Shown: in pieces, positions 1-6,210 of the stretch | How positions within the stretch are numbered: the stretch's first letter is position 1 | How the letters are laid out: every line of letters begins with the position of its first letter | NCBI GenBank assembly: GCA_030043395.1 | Contig: JASHXW010000333.1 | Coordinates: 1-7,783 of the forward strand | Direction of reading: 5' to 3' | DNA length: 7,783 nt | From: Streptosporangiaceae bacterium | GTDB taxonomy: Bacteria; Actinomycetota; Actinomycetes; Streptosporangiales; Streptosporangiaceae | Notes under the pieces: model-generated | What the model was told of the DNA's origin: nothing | The model's database searches: none | The model's input: only the letters and a program-made list of their open reading frames with translations | Made by a program: the position numbers and the translations under genes

Positions 1-285
1 GGCCGGATCGACGCGGTGTTCGCCGACGGGCCGCAGGGCGGCTTCGATGTTGTCGACTGGAAGACCGGCCACCCCCCGGGCCCTGGCCACGACGAGCGCG
101 CGGTCGCCGTGCAGCTGGCTGCCTACCGGCTCGCCTGGGCGGCACTAGCCCGGGTACCGGTGAGTTCGGTGCGGGCTGCGTTCTATTACGTGCGCGAGGA
201 CCGGACGGTGCGCCCGGCCGATCTGCTCGACGCCGTCGGCCTGGCCGAGCTAGTCGAGAGCGTCCCCGCCGCGACTGCCGGCTAG
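1..285 (+). CDS. adnB: AdnB-type UvrD-like helicase-nuclease, C-terminal fragment
   Basis: Partial: the gene enters from the left edge, and only the last 94 residues and a TAG stop are present. They form the core of a RecB-type PD-(D/E)XK nuclease domain. GRIDAVF supplies the first acidic ligand (D4 of the fragment), VVDWKTG the D19-x-K21 pair, and QLAAY the Q38-x3-Y42 motif typical of RecB/Cas4/AddB nucleases. In the AdnAB family this module follows a UvrD-like motor and cuts the unwound strand while double-strand-break ends are resected. The GTG at 16 lies inside the domain and is not a true start. AdnA and AdnB both carry such a module; I prefer AdnB because in mycobacteria adnB is the second gene of the pair and lies close to nudC, which is also found in this window. 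The nuclease call is firm, the AdnB name is inferred. Confidence 0.75.
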   Translation, partial: GRIDAVFADGPQGGFDVVDWKTGHPPGPGHDERAVAVQLAAYRLAWAALARVPVSSVRAAFYYVREDRTVRPADLLDAVGLAELVESVPAATAG

Positions 286-301
286 TTACTGATAGCCGTT
301 C

Positions 302-330
302 CGCGAAGCAACTTTCGAGCATGCCTCGCG
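302..330 (+). terminator. Hairpin just after adnB, candidate terminator
   Basis: Starting 17 bases after the adnB stop there is an imperfect stem. CGCGA (302-306) pairs with TCGCG (326-330), followed by a single mismatch (307/325) and GCA (308-310) pairing with TGC (322-324) around an 11-base loop. No T-tract follows, which is common in actinobacterial terminators. The rest of the 286-403 gap holds nothing else I can support. Confidence 0.35.
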
Positions 331-403
331 TCTGTCAATGTAAGGAACTGACGTGCGGGCATTCGGCACGCAGAGGTGAGCAACTGAAAGTCGGATAACG
401 GAG

Positions 404-1537
404 ATGGGGCTGGTGCGCATGCGTCGATGGATAGCCGCCATGAGCATCGCGGTCGCGCTGGCTGGGAGTTCGGGCGTAGCGGTGGCAGCGCCCATCGCTA
501 CCAGGTTTGCCACGCATGGCGCAACCTCTGAGGCCAGCCCCCCGCGCTATTACTACGAGTACGGAGTCAACGCTCGTAATGATCATCTGCAGACGGTGAT
601 CCGGGCGACTGCCACGGGAGCGGTAACCGCCCACGTCAGGTGCCCAGGCAAGCCAGGCAGTCACATCGGGCTGACCGGGGCAGTAGCCCCGGCGAGCAAC
701 CAGGCCTTCTTCGTTGTCTGCGAGAAGTCAATCTGGCACGCCACTGGGCCGGTTGTGTACTGGTCGCGGATCTACCGATTCAGGGTCACGAATGCCGGCC
801 GGATCAGCGGTTACGTAGCTGTGCGCGGCGGCACGGTGACCGGCGCGAGCCTTGGCAGCATGGCAGTCACGCCGAATGGATCTGAGATCGCCGTACGGGT
901 CCCTCCGGCCAGCAATCCCCTGGCCGCGAACCCACCGCAGAAGATCCTCATCATCAATACGGCGACAGGCGCGCATGCGGTGTGGCATAGCCCGCCCGCT
1001 GCCCCCGGCACGGTGCGGTACGAGGTCGGCGACATGTCACTGACCGCCGACGGGCGCGACCTTGTGTTCCTGACTCGGCCCCATTGCGTGAAGGGCAAGG
1101 GGGCTCCGGCTTGCAAGGTCACCGGCGGCGAGCAAGTTCGCGAGCTCAGCCATGTCAGGGGCGGCGGCCTGCTGTCTAGCGCCCGGGTGATCCTCAAGCA
1201 GGCATCGCTTGGCCGGCTCTCGACGACTTACATCAATAATGCGGTTGTCACTCCGAACGGGTCGACCGTGCTGCTGACCTGGCTTCACCCCAAGGGAGAC
1301 CAGTGCATTTGGTCGGTCATCGAGGTGTCGGCGGCTACCGGCAAGGAAACTGGGGTGCGGTACTCGGTGGACACGGGAACCGGGTTCAACTACCGGCTCT
1401 TCAGCGCCGACCCGTCGCGCCGGTACTTGCTGTTCGACGTCGGCCCGAGCAGGGGAGCGGTCAACGGCTGGATCGACAACGGCCGCCTGGTCCGGCTCAA
1501 GCCCAACGGCGAGAACGTGTTCAACGAGGCCTGGTGA
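404..1537 (+). CDS. Secreted TolB/WD40-like beta-propeller protein, function unknown
   Basis: 377 residues. Residues 1-28 are a Sec signal peptide: basic MRRW, a hydrophobic stretch, and AVA-A with cleavage likely after A28. There is no lipobox Cys, so the product is probably released or wall-associated. The mature part repeats a TolB-like blade pattern, a turn of the type (A/T)PNG or (T)ADG followed by a hydrophobic strand. Examples are MAVTPNGSEIAVRV near 152, MSLTADGRDLVFLT near 211, AVVTPNGSTVLLTW near 280 and RLFSADPSRRYLLF near 331; each is followed by a strand such as ILIINTATGAHAVW. About six blades can be counted. No catalytic motif is visible; mature Cys are 80, 106, 228, 237 and 301. 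The start is ambiguous: GGAG at 400-403 abuts ATG 404 but sits 9 bases before GTG 413, and ATG 419 is a third option. All three keep the signal peptide. Such propellers usually bind ligands or proteins; the partner is unknown. Confidence 0.8.
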   Translation: MGLVRMRRWIAAMSIAVALAGSSGVAVAAPIATRFATHGATSEASPPRYYYEYGVNARNDHLQTVIRATATGAVTAHVRCPGKPGSHIGLTGAVAPASNQAFFVVCEKSIWHATGPVVYWSRIYRFRVTNAGRISGYVAVRGGTVTGASLGSMAVTPNGSEIAVRVPPASNPLAANPPQKILIINTATGAHAVWHSPPAAPGTVRYEVGDMSLTADGRDLVFLTRPHCVKGKGAPACKVTGGEQVRELSHVRGGGLLSSARVILKQASLGRLSTTYINNAVVTPNGSTVLLTWLHPKGDQCIWSVIEVSAATGKETGVRYSVDTGTGFNYRLFSADPSRRYLLFDVGPSRGAVNGWIDNGRLVRLKPNGENVFNEAW

Positions 1538-1600
1538 CGCCTGGCTCGCTAGTGCTGCGTGCCATTGCGGCGGCGTCGGCCGCTGCCGTCGTGTTCGCCG

Positions 1601-1687
1601 TTACCTGATGGCCTGGATCTGCGTGGTCTGGGCGACGAGCCGATCGTTACCGTCGTAGAGGCTCGTCTGGACCGTGGTGACTTTAGG
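1601..1687 (-). pseudogene. 3' relic of a PaaI-type (hotdog-fold) acyl-CoA thioesterase
   Basis: Read on the minus strand, 28 codons run from just after an in-frame TGA (1690-1688) to a TAA (1603-1601). They begin VTTVQTSLYDG and end LVAQTTQIQAIR. From memory, this closely matches the last two beta strands of PaaI-type thioesterases, which typically end in a (T)TVQT..YD..GRLVAQ.TQTQ segment just before the stop. The hotdog core and catalytic residues are absent; the bases further upstream on this strand (1691-1740) encode nothing similar in any frame and belong instead to the start of the W-rich repeat gene. I read it as the tail of a once complete gene, cut when the next gene arrived. Because the fragment is only 28 residues, chance similarity cannot be excluded by eye. 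Confidence 0.6.
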
Positions 1688-1700
1688 TCATGCACGCAGC

Positions 1701-1707
1701 GGAGAGG
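1701..1707 (+). promoter_or_regulatory. Ribosome binding site that fixes the start of the W-rich repeat gene
   Basis: GGAGAGG ends 9 bases before ATG 1717. The upstream in-frame ATG at 1690 has no comparable site and would add nine non-hydrophobic residues before the signal peptide, so 1717 is preferred. Confidence 0.75.
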
Positions 1708-1716
1708 TTAGGCCCG

Positions 1717-2841
1717 ATGTCCTTTCCAGCCAAGCGCTTCGCGGTAGTCATTAGCGCGATCATTTGCGCTGCAGCAGTTGCAGCAGGCGGATCCGGTGCT
1801 GCAACTGCTGCGTTTCGGTCCGCGCCAAAGCCTGCATGGCACATCAGCGCGATCGTCAGCACTCGCAGGTTCAGCAATCTTCTTGCACTTACTGCGATCG
1901 GGCCTCAGGATGCCTGGGCGTTCGGCGACGGACCCAAGCATCCGGTGGCGGTGCACTGGAACGGGAAGACGTGGACTGGCGCGGTACTGCCTGGCGCCAA
2001 CGCCCGCCCCCAGGACGTCTCATCGACGTCCAGGACGAATGTCTGGGCGTCGGGCTCCCGGTGCTACGGCGGATCGCCCTCGCCGTCAGGATTCTCGGCG
2101 TACGTGTCCCGCTGGAACGGTGGCAGGTGGCGAACGACGAAGTTCAGAGACGCCCCGTTCTGCGGTGGCAGCTTGGTCACGACGGATCCAGCGGATGCCT
2201 GGCTATTCAGCTCGTCTCAGCCGCCTCAGGTGCTCCACTTCACTGGCGGTATCTGGAGGCTCGCCACCCTGGCAAGCCGTGGCCAGATCACGACGGCGAC
2301 CGCTTCAGGTAGGGACGACGTCTGGGCATTCGCAGCCACCGGCACCGTCCTGGCATTGCGGTGGAACGGCCGTGAGTGGCGAACAGTTCCTCCTCCCCGA
2401 CTGCACCTGGTTAAAGGAGAGGCCTTCCTTCCGACCGCCTCAGTGGCTGTGACTTCTGCTGACGTGTGGCTGACAGGCGAGATCCTGAACCGCAATATCC
2501 CAGTGCTGCTGAACTGGAATGGCTCGTCATGGCGGCGGATCGCGTTGCCGCCGCATCTGACGCTGACTCAGGTCACTACCGACGGCCATGGCGGCGTGTG
2601 GATGATCGGCTACAAGGGTGGCAAGTACTTCTTCATGCACTATTCGCATGGCCGGCTGGCACGTCAGCAAGTTCCGACCGCTGGCCTACCGGGCGTCGGC
2701 TCCGGCGCGGTCGACTTCGACGTTTACAGCATCGCTCGCATTCCCGGCACTACTTCCTTGTGGGCCACCGGTGATGCGTTCTATTACGACGCCGATGGTG
2801 CCAGTCGGTCCTACACGCTGATCTTCAAGTACGGAGCGTGA
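1717..2841 (+). CDS. Secreted seven-repeat W-rich beta-propeller protein, function unknown
   Basis: 374 residues from ATG 1717. Residues 1-31 form a signal peptide (PAKR, hydrophobic core, ATA-A). Seven units follow, starting near residues 55, 98, 151, 190, 240, 282 and 335. Each has a first half like (D)AWAFG or DVWAF and a second half like VHWNGKTW, SRWNGGRW, LRWNGREW or LNWNGSSW, usually ending in V or L and P. Units 3, 6 and 7 are degenerate in the WNG turn. Unit 7 stops at IFKYGA without its final W strand, while the mature N-terminus (PAWHISAI) has exactly that strand, as expected for 'velcro' closure of a ring. Only C116 and C149 remain in the mature part. No enzymatic motif is seen. 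Codons, especially in the signal region (GCA, GTT, ATT, GCT), end in A or T more often than in adnB or the dipeptidase, hinting at a different origin. It converges with the next gene at an 18-base gap. Confidence 0.82.
   Translation: MSFPAKRFAVVISAIICAAAVAAGGSGAATAAFRSAPKPAWHISAIVSTRRFSNLLALTAIGPQDAWAFGDGPKHPVAVHWNGKTWTGAVLPGANARPQDVSSTSRTNVWASGSRCYGGSPSPSGFSAYVSRWNGGRWRTTKFRDAPFCGGSLVTTDPADAWLFSSSQPPQVLHFTGGIWRLATLASRGQITTATASGRDDVWAFAATGTVLALRWNGREWRTVPPPRLHLVKGEAFLPTASVAVTSADVWLTGEILNRNIPVLLNWNGSSWRRIALPPHLTLTQVTTDGHGGVWMIGYKGGKYFFMHYSHGRLARQQVPTAGLPGVGSGAVDFDVYSIARIPGTTSLWATGDAFYYDADGASRSYTLIFKYGA
1771..1811 (+). repeat. Perfect 15-bp inverted repeat in the signal-peptide codons
   Basis: GCAGCAGTTGCAGCA (1771-1785) is the exact reverse complement of TGCTGCAACTGCTGC (1797-1811), with an 11-base spacer that itself contains the palindrome CGGATCCG (1788-1795). 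It starts 54 bases into the W-rich repeat gene and encodes the Ala-rich end of the signal peptide. In mRNA it would form a very stable hairpin that ribosomes meet early in translation. Confidence 0.9.
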
Positions 2842-2859
2842 CGCACGCGCCTGGGCGGC

Positions 2860-3354
2860 TCAGCGCTGGATTTCCACCAGCAGGATCCACGCGTTGACCA
2901 TGGCGCCCAGCAGGGCAAGCACGATCTCGGCCACCAGCACGTACATCCCGGCAACGCCTGCGGCGAGGACGACAATCCCGGCGACGACCATGGGGACCGT
3001 GCCGGCGCTGATCACGATCAGCGGCACTATCGTCCAGAGCGCTGGCTCACCCTCTCGTCGGGACAGGCGCAGGCGCAGGTAGAGCAGGAAGCCGGCAAGG
3101 GCCGCCCCGAGCAGGAGTATCTCGGTGCCGAGTCCGGCGGTGCCCTGCCCGGGGATCAGCACGAAGACTGAGAGCAGGAGGAGGCCCACAAGCAAGCTCA
3201 GCGTCTCGACGGCCCGCGTCGGCAGCCCTGGATACTCCAGTATCCGGGTCAGGTTGATCGACACGGCGACGAAGATCAGCCCGGTGAGGGCTGCTGCGGC
3301 CCCGGCAATGGCGACAAACAAGTCATGCCACTCAACGATGTGGATAGACGTCAT
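2860..3354 (-). CDS. Small polytopic membrane protein, function unknown
   Basis: 164 residues, mostly hydrophobic. Predicted membrane segments lie at about 12-34, 49-67, 76-93, 107-130 and 133-159, so four or five helices depending on whether the last two are separate. The first helix (FVAIAGAAAALTGLIFVAVS) is Gly/Ala-rich and is followed by INLTRILEYPGLPTRAVETL, a loop pattern I recall from uncharacterised actinobacterial membrane proteins; I cannot name the family with confidence. A short basic loop (RLRLSRREGE, about 93-102) separates the halves. There is no signal-peptide cleavage site and no catalytic or transport motif. The start at 3354 has no clear Shine-Dalgarno sequence. It is convergent with the W-rich repeat gene on one side and divergent from the dipeptidase gene on the other, so it is probably transcribed alone. 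Confidence 0.75.
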   Translation of the reverse strand: MTSIHIVEWHDLFVAIAGAAAALTGLIFVAVSINLTRILEYPGLPTRAVETLSLLVGLLLLSVFVLIPGQGTAGLGTEILLLGAALAGFLLYLRLRLSRREGEPALWTIVPLIVISAGTVPMVVAGIVVLAAGVAGMYVLVAEIVLALLGAMVNAWILLVEIQR

Positions 3355-3388
3355 GGGACAAGACTGGCAGCACGGGCCTTAGGCGGGG

Positions 3389-3418
3389 GTTAGAGTTCCA
3401 TTTCAGGACCACTGGCAA
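3389..3418 (-). promoter_or_regulatory. Candidate sigma-70-type promoter for the membrane protein gene
   Basis: On the minus strand TTGCCA (3418-3413) is separated by 18 bases from TCTAAC (3394-3389), about 35 bases before the ATG at 3354. The -35 is near consensus, the -10 is weak. The 3355-3502 region also has to hold the dipeptidase promoter, for which I see no convincing match. Confidence 0.25.
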
Positions 3419-3486
3419 CAGCCGTCACACGGCGAAATCGGGCAACGGGACCAGGCACCGGAGCGCCAGCGGATCACAAGACCGAC

Positions 3487-3492
3487 GAGGAG
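3487..3492 (+). promoter_or_regulatory. Ribosome binding site of the dipeptidase gene
   Basis: GAGGAG ends 10 bases before ATG 3503. The GTG at 3492 and the ATG at 3495 are in another frame, so 3503 is the start. Confidence 0.7.
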
Positions 3493-3502
3493 TGATGTTC
3501 GT

Positions 3503-4915
3503 ATGGACAGCGACGTCCGCGATCACGAGGTACGCGACTTCATCGACGCCCACGCCGGGCAGTTCTTCGCCGCGCTCAAGGAGTGGCTGGCTATCCCGTC
3601 GATCTCCGCCGATCCGGTTCGGGCCGATGATGTCCTGCGGTCCGCGTTGTGGCTCGCGGATCACTTGCGGCAGACCGGGTTCCCCGTGGCGGAGGTCTGG
3701 GAGACAGGCACGGCCGAGCACCCAGGCCGGCCTGCCGTATTCGCGCACTGGCCAGCCGCCGAGCCCGGCGCGCGCACTGTCCTGATCTACGGGCACCACG
3801 ACGTCCAGCCGGTCGAGCCGCTCGAGGAGTGGGACTCGCCGCCGTTCACCCCGGCCGAGCGCGACGGCCTGCTGCTCGCCCGCGGCGCCTCCGACGACAA
3901 GGGCCAGGTGCTGTTTCATGCGCTCGGCATCAGCGCCTGGCTGGCCGCGCATCGGGCAGCCGCGCCGCCAGTCACGCTCAAGCTGCTGGTCGAGGGCGAG
4001 GAGGAGTCCGGCTCACCGCACTTCGCCGAGTTGCTGCGCCGCGAACGTGAGCGGCTCGCCTGCGATGTCATCGTCATCACCGACACCTCGATGTGGGCGG
4101 CCGACGTCCCGTCCATGTGCACCGGGATGCGCGGCGTGATCGACGCCCAGATCGACGTCTACGGCCCCGGGCGCGACCTGCACTCCGGCTCGTTCGGCGG
4201 TGCCGTGCCCAATCCGATGCACGCGATGGCTGACCTGCTGTCCGGCCTGCACGGGGCCGACGGCAAGGTGATGCTGCCCGGGTTCTACGACAAGGTGGTC
4301 GAGCTCACGCCGGCCGAGCGCGAGTTGTTCGCCCGGTTGCCGTTCGACGAGAAAGCCTGGCTGGCTACCGCCGGAAACAGCGGCGCGGCGGCAGGTGAAG
4401 CGGGGTTCAGCACCATCGAGCGGATCTGGGCGCGCCCGACGGCTGAGGTGAACGGGATGTGGGGCGGTCACACCGGCCCGGGCGGCAAGACGATCATCCC
4501 CCGTGAGGCGCATGCCAAGCTGTCGTTCAGGCTGGTCGCGCACCAGGACCCGGCTGATGTGGCTGGCATGCTGCGCGAGTTCGTGGCTCAGCGCAAGCCA
4601 GCCGGCATCGATGTCGTCGTCACCGTCGACGGGCCAGGGGTGCGGCCCGCCTTCTCGCCGATCGACTCACCCGCAGTGGCGGCAGGCCGGCGAGCGATGG
4701 AGCGCGCTTTCGGCACCGAGGTGCTCTTCACCAGGGAGGGCGGTAGCGGTCCGGAGGCCGACCTGGCTGAGATACTCGGCGCGCCGCTAGTCTTCATCGG
4801 GGTCGGCCTGGACGAGGACCAGATCCACGCACCGAACGAGCGGGTCGAGAAGCGGCTCCTGCTCAAAGGTGCCGAAGCCACCGCGTACTTGTGGGACGAA
4901 CTAGCCGCGCTCTGA
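3503..4915 (+). CDS. M20 family metallo-dipeptidase
   Basis: 470 residues, full length for the carnosinase/PepV-like branch of M20 di-zinc peptidases, which cleave dipeptides or short N-terminal peptides in the cytosol. No signal peptide. All active-site motifs are present in order: YGHHDVQP with metal ligand H98 and D100; RGASDDKGQ with bridging D131; EGEEESGS with general base E167 and metal ligand E168; VITD with ligand D194; GRDLHSGSFGG with H227 at the start of the lid/dimerisation domain; GHTGPGGKTIIP near 321-333; TREGGSGP with R411; and IHAPNE with ligand H442. Assignments follow alignment by eye to human carnosinase CN2. The lid domain spans roughly residues 205-385. Substrate choice (carnosine-like, Cys-Gly, or general dipeptides) cannot be told. 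Codon use is strongly G/C-ending, like adnB and nudC. From memory, a dipeptidase often sits between the helicase genes and nudC in actinobacteria, so this is probably backbone rather than insert. Confidence 0.93.
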   Translation: MDSDVRDHEVRDFIDAHAGQFFAALKEWLAIPSISADPVRADDVLRSALWLADHLRQTGFPVAEVWETGTAEHPGRPAVFAHWPAAEPGARTVLIYGHHDVQPVEPLEEWDSPPFTPAERDGLLLARGASDDKGQVLFHALGISAWLAAHRAAAPPVTLKLLVEGEEESGSPHFAELLRRERERLACDVIVITDTSMWAADVPSMCTGMRGVIDAQIDVYGPGRDLHSGSFGGAVPNPMHAMADLLSGLHGADGKVMLPGFYDKVVELTPAERELFARLPFDEKAWLATAGNSGAAAGEAGFSTIERIWARPTAEVNGMWGGHTGPGGKTIIPREAHAKLSFRLVAHQDPADVAGMLREFVAQRKPAGIDVVVTVDGPGVRPAFSPIDSPAVAAGRRAMERAFGTEVLFTREGGSGPEADLAEILGAPLVFIGVGLDEDQIHAPNERVEKRLLLKGAEATAYLWDELAAL

Positions 4916-4935
4916 CCGGGCAGCCGGTTGAGCGA

Positions 4936-4951
4936 GCTCGATCTAGCGAGC
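4936..4951. terminator. Hairpin between convergent genes, candidate bidirectional terminator
   Basis: GCTCG (4936-4940) and CGAGC (4947-4951) flank a 6-base loop in the 77-base gap between the dipeptidase stop and the stop of the converging secreted protein. A wider pair, CGGGC (4917-4921) and GCCCG (4950-4954), overlaps it. The stem is short and has no T-tract. Confidence 0.3.
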
Positions 4952-4992
4952 CCGCGCACATGCCGTGCGGATGGCTACGCGACCACCGGCGT

Positions 4993-6132
4993 TCATGGCT
5001 TCGGCGTGGTGACCACCTGCCAGGTCGTGCCGTTCCAGCGCTCGGCCAGCGTTTCTTTCGTTCCGCTGGCGGTGGTCTTATCCCCGACAGCCGTGCAGGT
5101 GCCCTTGCTCGCGCAAGATACGTCCTGAATGATCCATGCCGCGCCGGTTGCCGGGGCAAACGGCTCAGCCGTCCAGGTTGTCCCATTCCATATCAGCGGG
5201 ACGAGCGGGAGTCTCAGGCCTCCGAACAGCACGCAGGCCTTCGGATTACCACAGGTTAGGTTGGGACCCCAGCTGCAATTGGCGATCCCGTTGCAGATCG
5301 ACGAATTGGGTGAGGCGTCCTGCCATCCTCCCGGATTCAGTTGCCAGGTCGCAGCCTGGCCTAGCCCAGTGGGCTGTGGCTCGACCTCCATGCAGAAGTG
5401 ATCAACTCCGCAGCCCAGGGTGCCGTCCACGGGCGGATCAGCAACGCCAGTCCACTTCTTGCCTGTCCAGTAGTCGGTCCACTCTGTGGTGTTGTCACAG
5501 CACCCGTTGGTGGTGAAGAAGCCGATTGCCATGCAGCTGCCACCCCCGCAGGTGAAGGTGCTCCAGCCGCAGGGCCCGGGCGCTCCCTGGCCACAGATGT
5601 CCGCTATCCCACCCTGGACCCGCCAGCGTCCGCCGCTCCATCGCCAGATGCGCCCCTGGGGACTCCCGTACATGCAGCTCGTAGGGCTCCCGCAGCTCAC
5701 GGGTATGAACCCCAAGTGGGGCGGCTCGGGCAGCGGCCGCCAGCTCGCGCCATTCCACAGCGCGTAGCCTGCCTTGCTGTTGGCCATGCAGAAGGTGGCG
5801 CTTCCGCAAGTGACGCTCGTGAAGATGCGCTCGAGCGTCGCGGGCAGGACGTGCCACGCGGTGCCATTCCACTTCTCGATCAGGGGCTTGCGCGCCGCGG
5901 ACCGCTCAGCGGTCCAGCCGACGGCCAGGCAGAATGATGGACCCTGGCAGGAGACGGCCGTCAGAGCTGCCCTGGCGCCATCGCGCGCTACGGTTCGGCC
6001 CGCCCCGCTACGGGCGATCGTGGCCTCGGATTGTGCTGTCGCGGGGCCGATCCCCGTGATGAGCAGCGTCGCTGCGGAAACAGCCGTGGCGACTGTCAGG
6101 CGTATCGTGCAGCGCACGTTCTTCGCAGGCAT
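4993..6132 (-). CDS. Secreted seven-repeat propeller protein with one Cys pair per repeat, function unknown
   Basis: 379 residues. Signal peptide 1-33 (basic start, hydrophobic core 11-29, cleavage after ATA at A33). Seven repeats follow, each opening with a (V)SC-x5-C pair and most closing with a WNGxxW turn. The pairs are C62/C68, C109/C115, C147/C153, C195/C200 (x4), C241/C247, C294/C300 and C340/C346. Clear closings are EKWNGTAW, ALWNGASW, WRWSGGRW, DYWTGKKW, LIWNGTTW and ERWNGTTW; repeat 5 has the variant NPGGW. Extra Cys at 180/188, 211/212 and 280/286 bring the mature total to an even 20, consistent with an extracellular disulfide-bonded fold. The unit length of about 40-55 residues fits a seven-bladed propeller. 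A GAGG at 6141-6138 lies 5 bases before the ATG. There is no catalytic motif and no wall anchor. It shares its repeat plan with the W-rich protein at 1717-2841 and is divergent from nudC. Confidence 0.83.
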   Translation of the reverse strand: MPAKNVRCTIRLTVATAVSAATLLITGIGPATAQSEATIARSGAGRTVARDGARAALTAVSCQGPSFCLAVGWTAERSAARKPLIEKWNGTAWHVLPATLERIFTSVTCGSATFCMANSKAGYALWNGASWRPLPEPPHLGFIPVSCGSPTSCMYGSPQGRIWRWSGGRWRVQGGIADICGQGAPGPCGWSTFTCGGGSCMAIGFFTTNGCCDNTTEWTDYWTGKKWTGVADPPVDGTLGCGVDHFCMEVEPQPTGLGQAATWQLNPGGWQDASPNSSICNGIANCSWGPNLTCGNPKACVLFGGLRLPLVPLIWNGTTWTAEPFAPATGAAWIIQDVSCASKGTCTAVGDKTTASGTKETLAERWNGTTWQVVTTPKP

Positions 6133-6185
6133 CGCATCCTCATCTCGCGCTGGTGAGCTGTGGCGAGCCGCCTATAGGGATTGCG

Positions 6186-6205
6186 TGAGTCAGCTATATG
6201 ACGCA
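6186..6205. promoter_or_regulatory. Operator-like inverted repeat between divergent genes
   Basis: TGAGTCA (6186-6192) and TGACGCA (6199-6205) are inverted copies matching at 6 of 7 positions across a 6-base AT-rich spacer. A second perfect palindrome, CCTATAGG, lies at 6171-6178. The site is the most AT-rich patch in the gap between the Cys-rich propeller gene and nudC, where a dimeric repressor could control one or both genes. No regulator can be assigned. Confidence 0.35.
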
Positions 6206-6210
6206 TAGGA

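Noticed and set aside
352..370. Inverted repeat CGTGC / GCACG upstream of the first propeller gene
   Set aside because: Only 5 bp with a 9-base loop, which is expected by chance in DNA of this composition.
340..375. Possible ECF-sigma promoter (GGAAC box near 344) before the first propeller gene
   Set aside because: No matching -10 element at the expected spacing could be found.
1552..1608. Signal-peptide-like reading (LRAIAAASAAAVVFAVT) after the first propeller gene
   Set aside because: Only 18 codons, no Shine-Dalgarno sequence, and Ala/Val-rich runs arise easily in GC-rich DNA. It might be a relic of a further exported protein, but it cannot be supported.
1778..2452. 224-residue alternative frame over the W-rich repeat gene
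   Set aside because: Arg/Ser/Pro-rich shadow with no repeat structure; the chosen frame has a signal peptide, a good ribosome binding site and seven repeats.
2861..2868. CAGCGCTG palindrome at the 3' end of the membrane protein gene
   Set aside because: Eight-base palindromes are frequent, it lies within coding sequence, and no terminator-like stem surrounds it.
3425..3952. 175-residue open frame antisense to the start of the dipeptidase gene
   Set aside because: Low-complexity, charged translation with no motif; the opposite strand encodes conserved M20 active-site motifs.
4013..4543. 176-residue open frame antisense to the middle of the dipeptidase gene
   Set aside because: His/Gly/Ala/Arg-rich shadow of the M20 coding frame with no recognisable domain.
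5398..5937. 179-residue open frame antisense to the Cys-rich propeller gene
   Set aside because: No signal, motif or ribosome binding site; the minus strand has seven regular repeats and a signal peptide.
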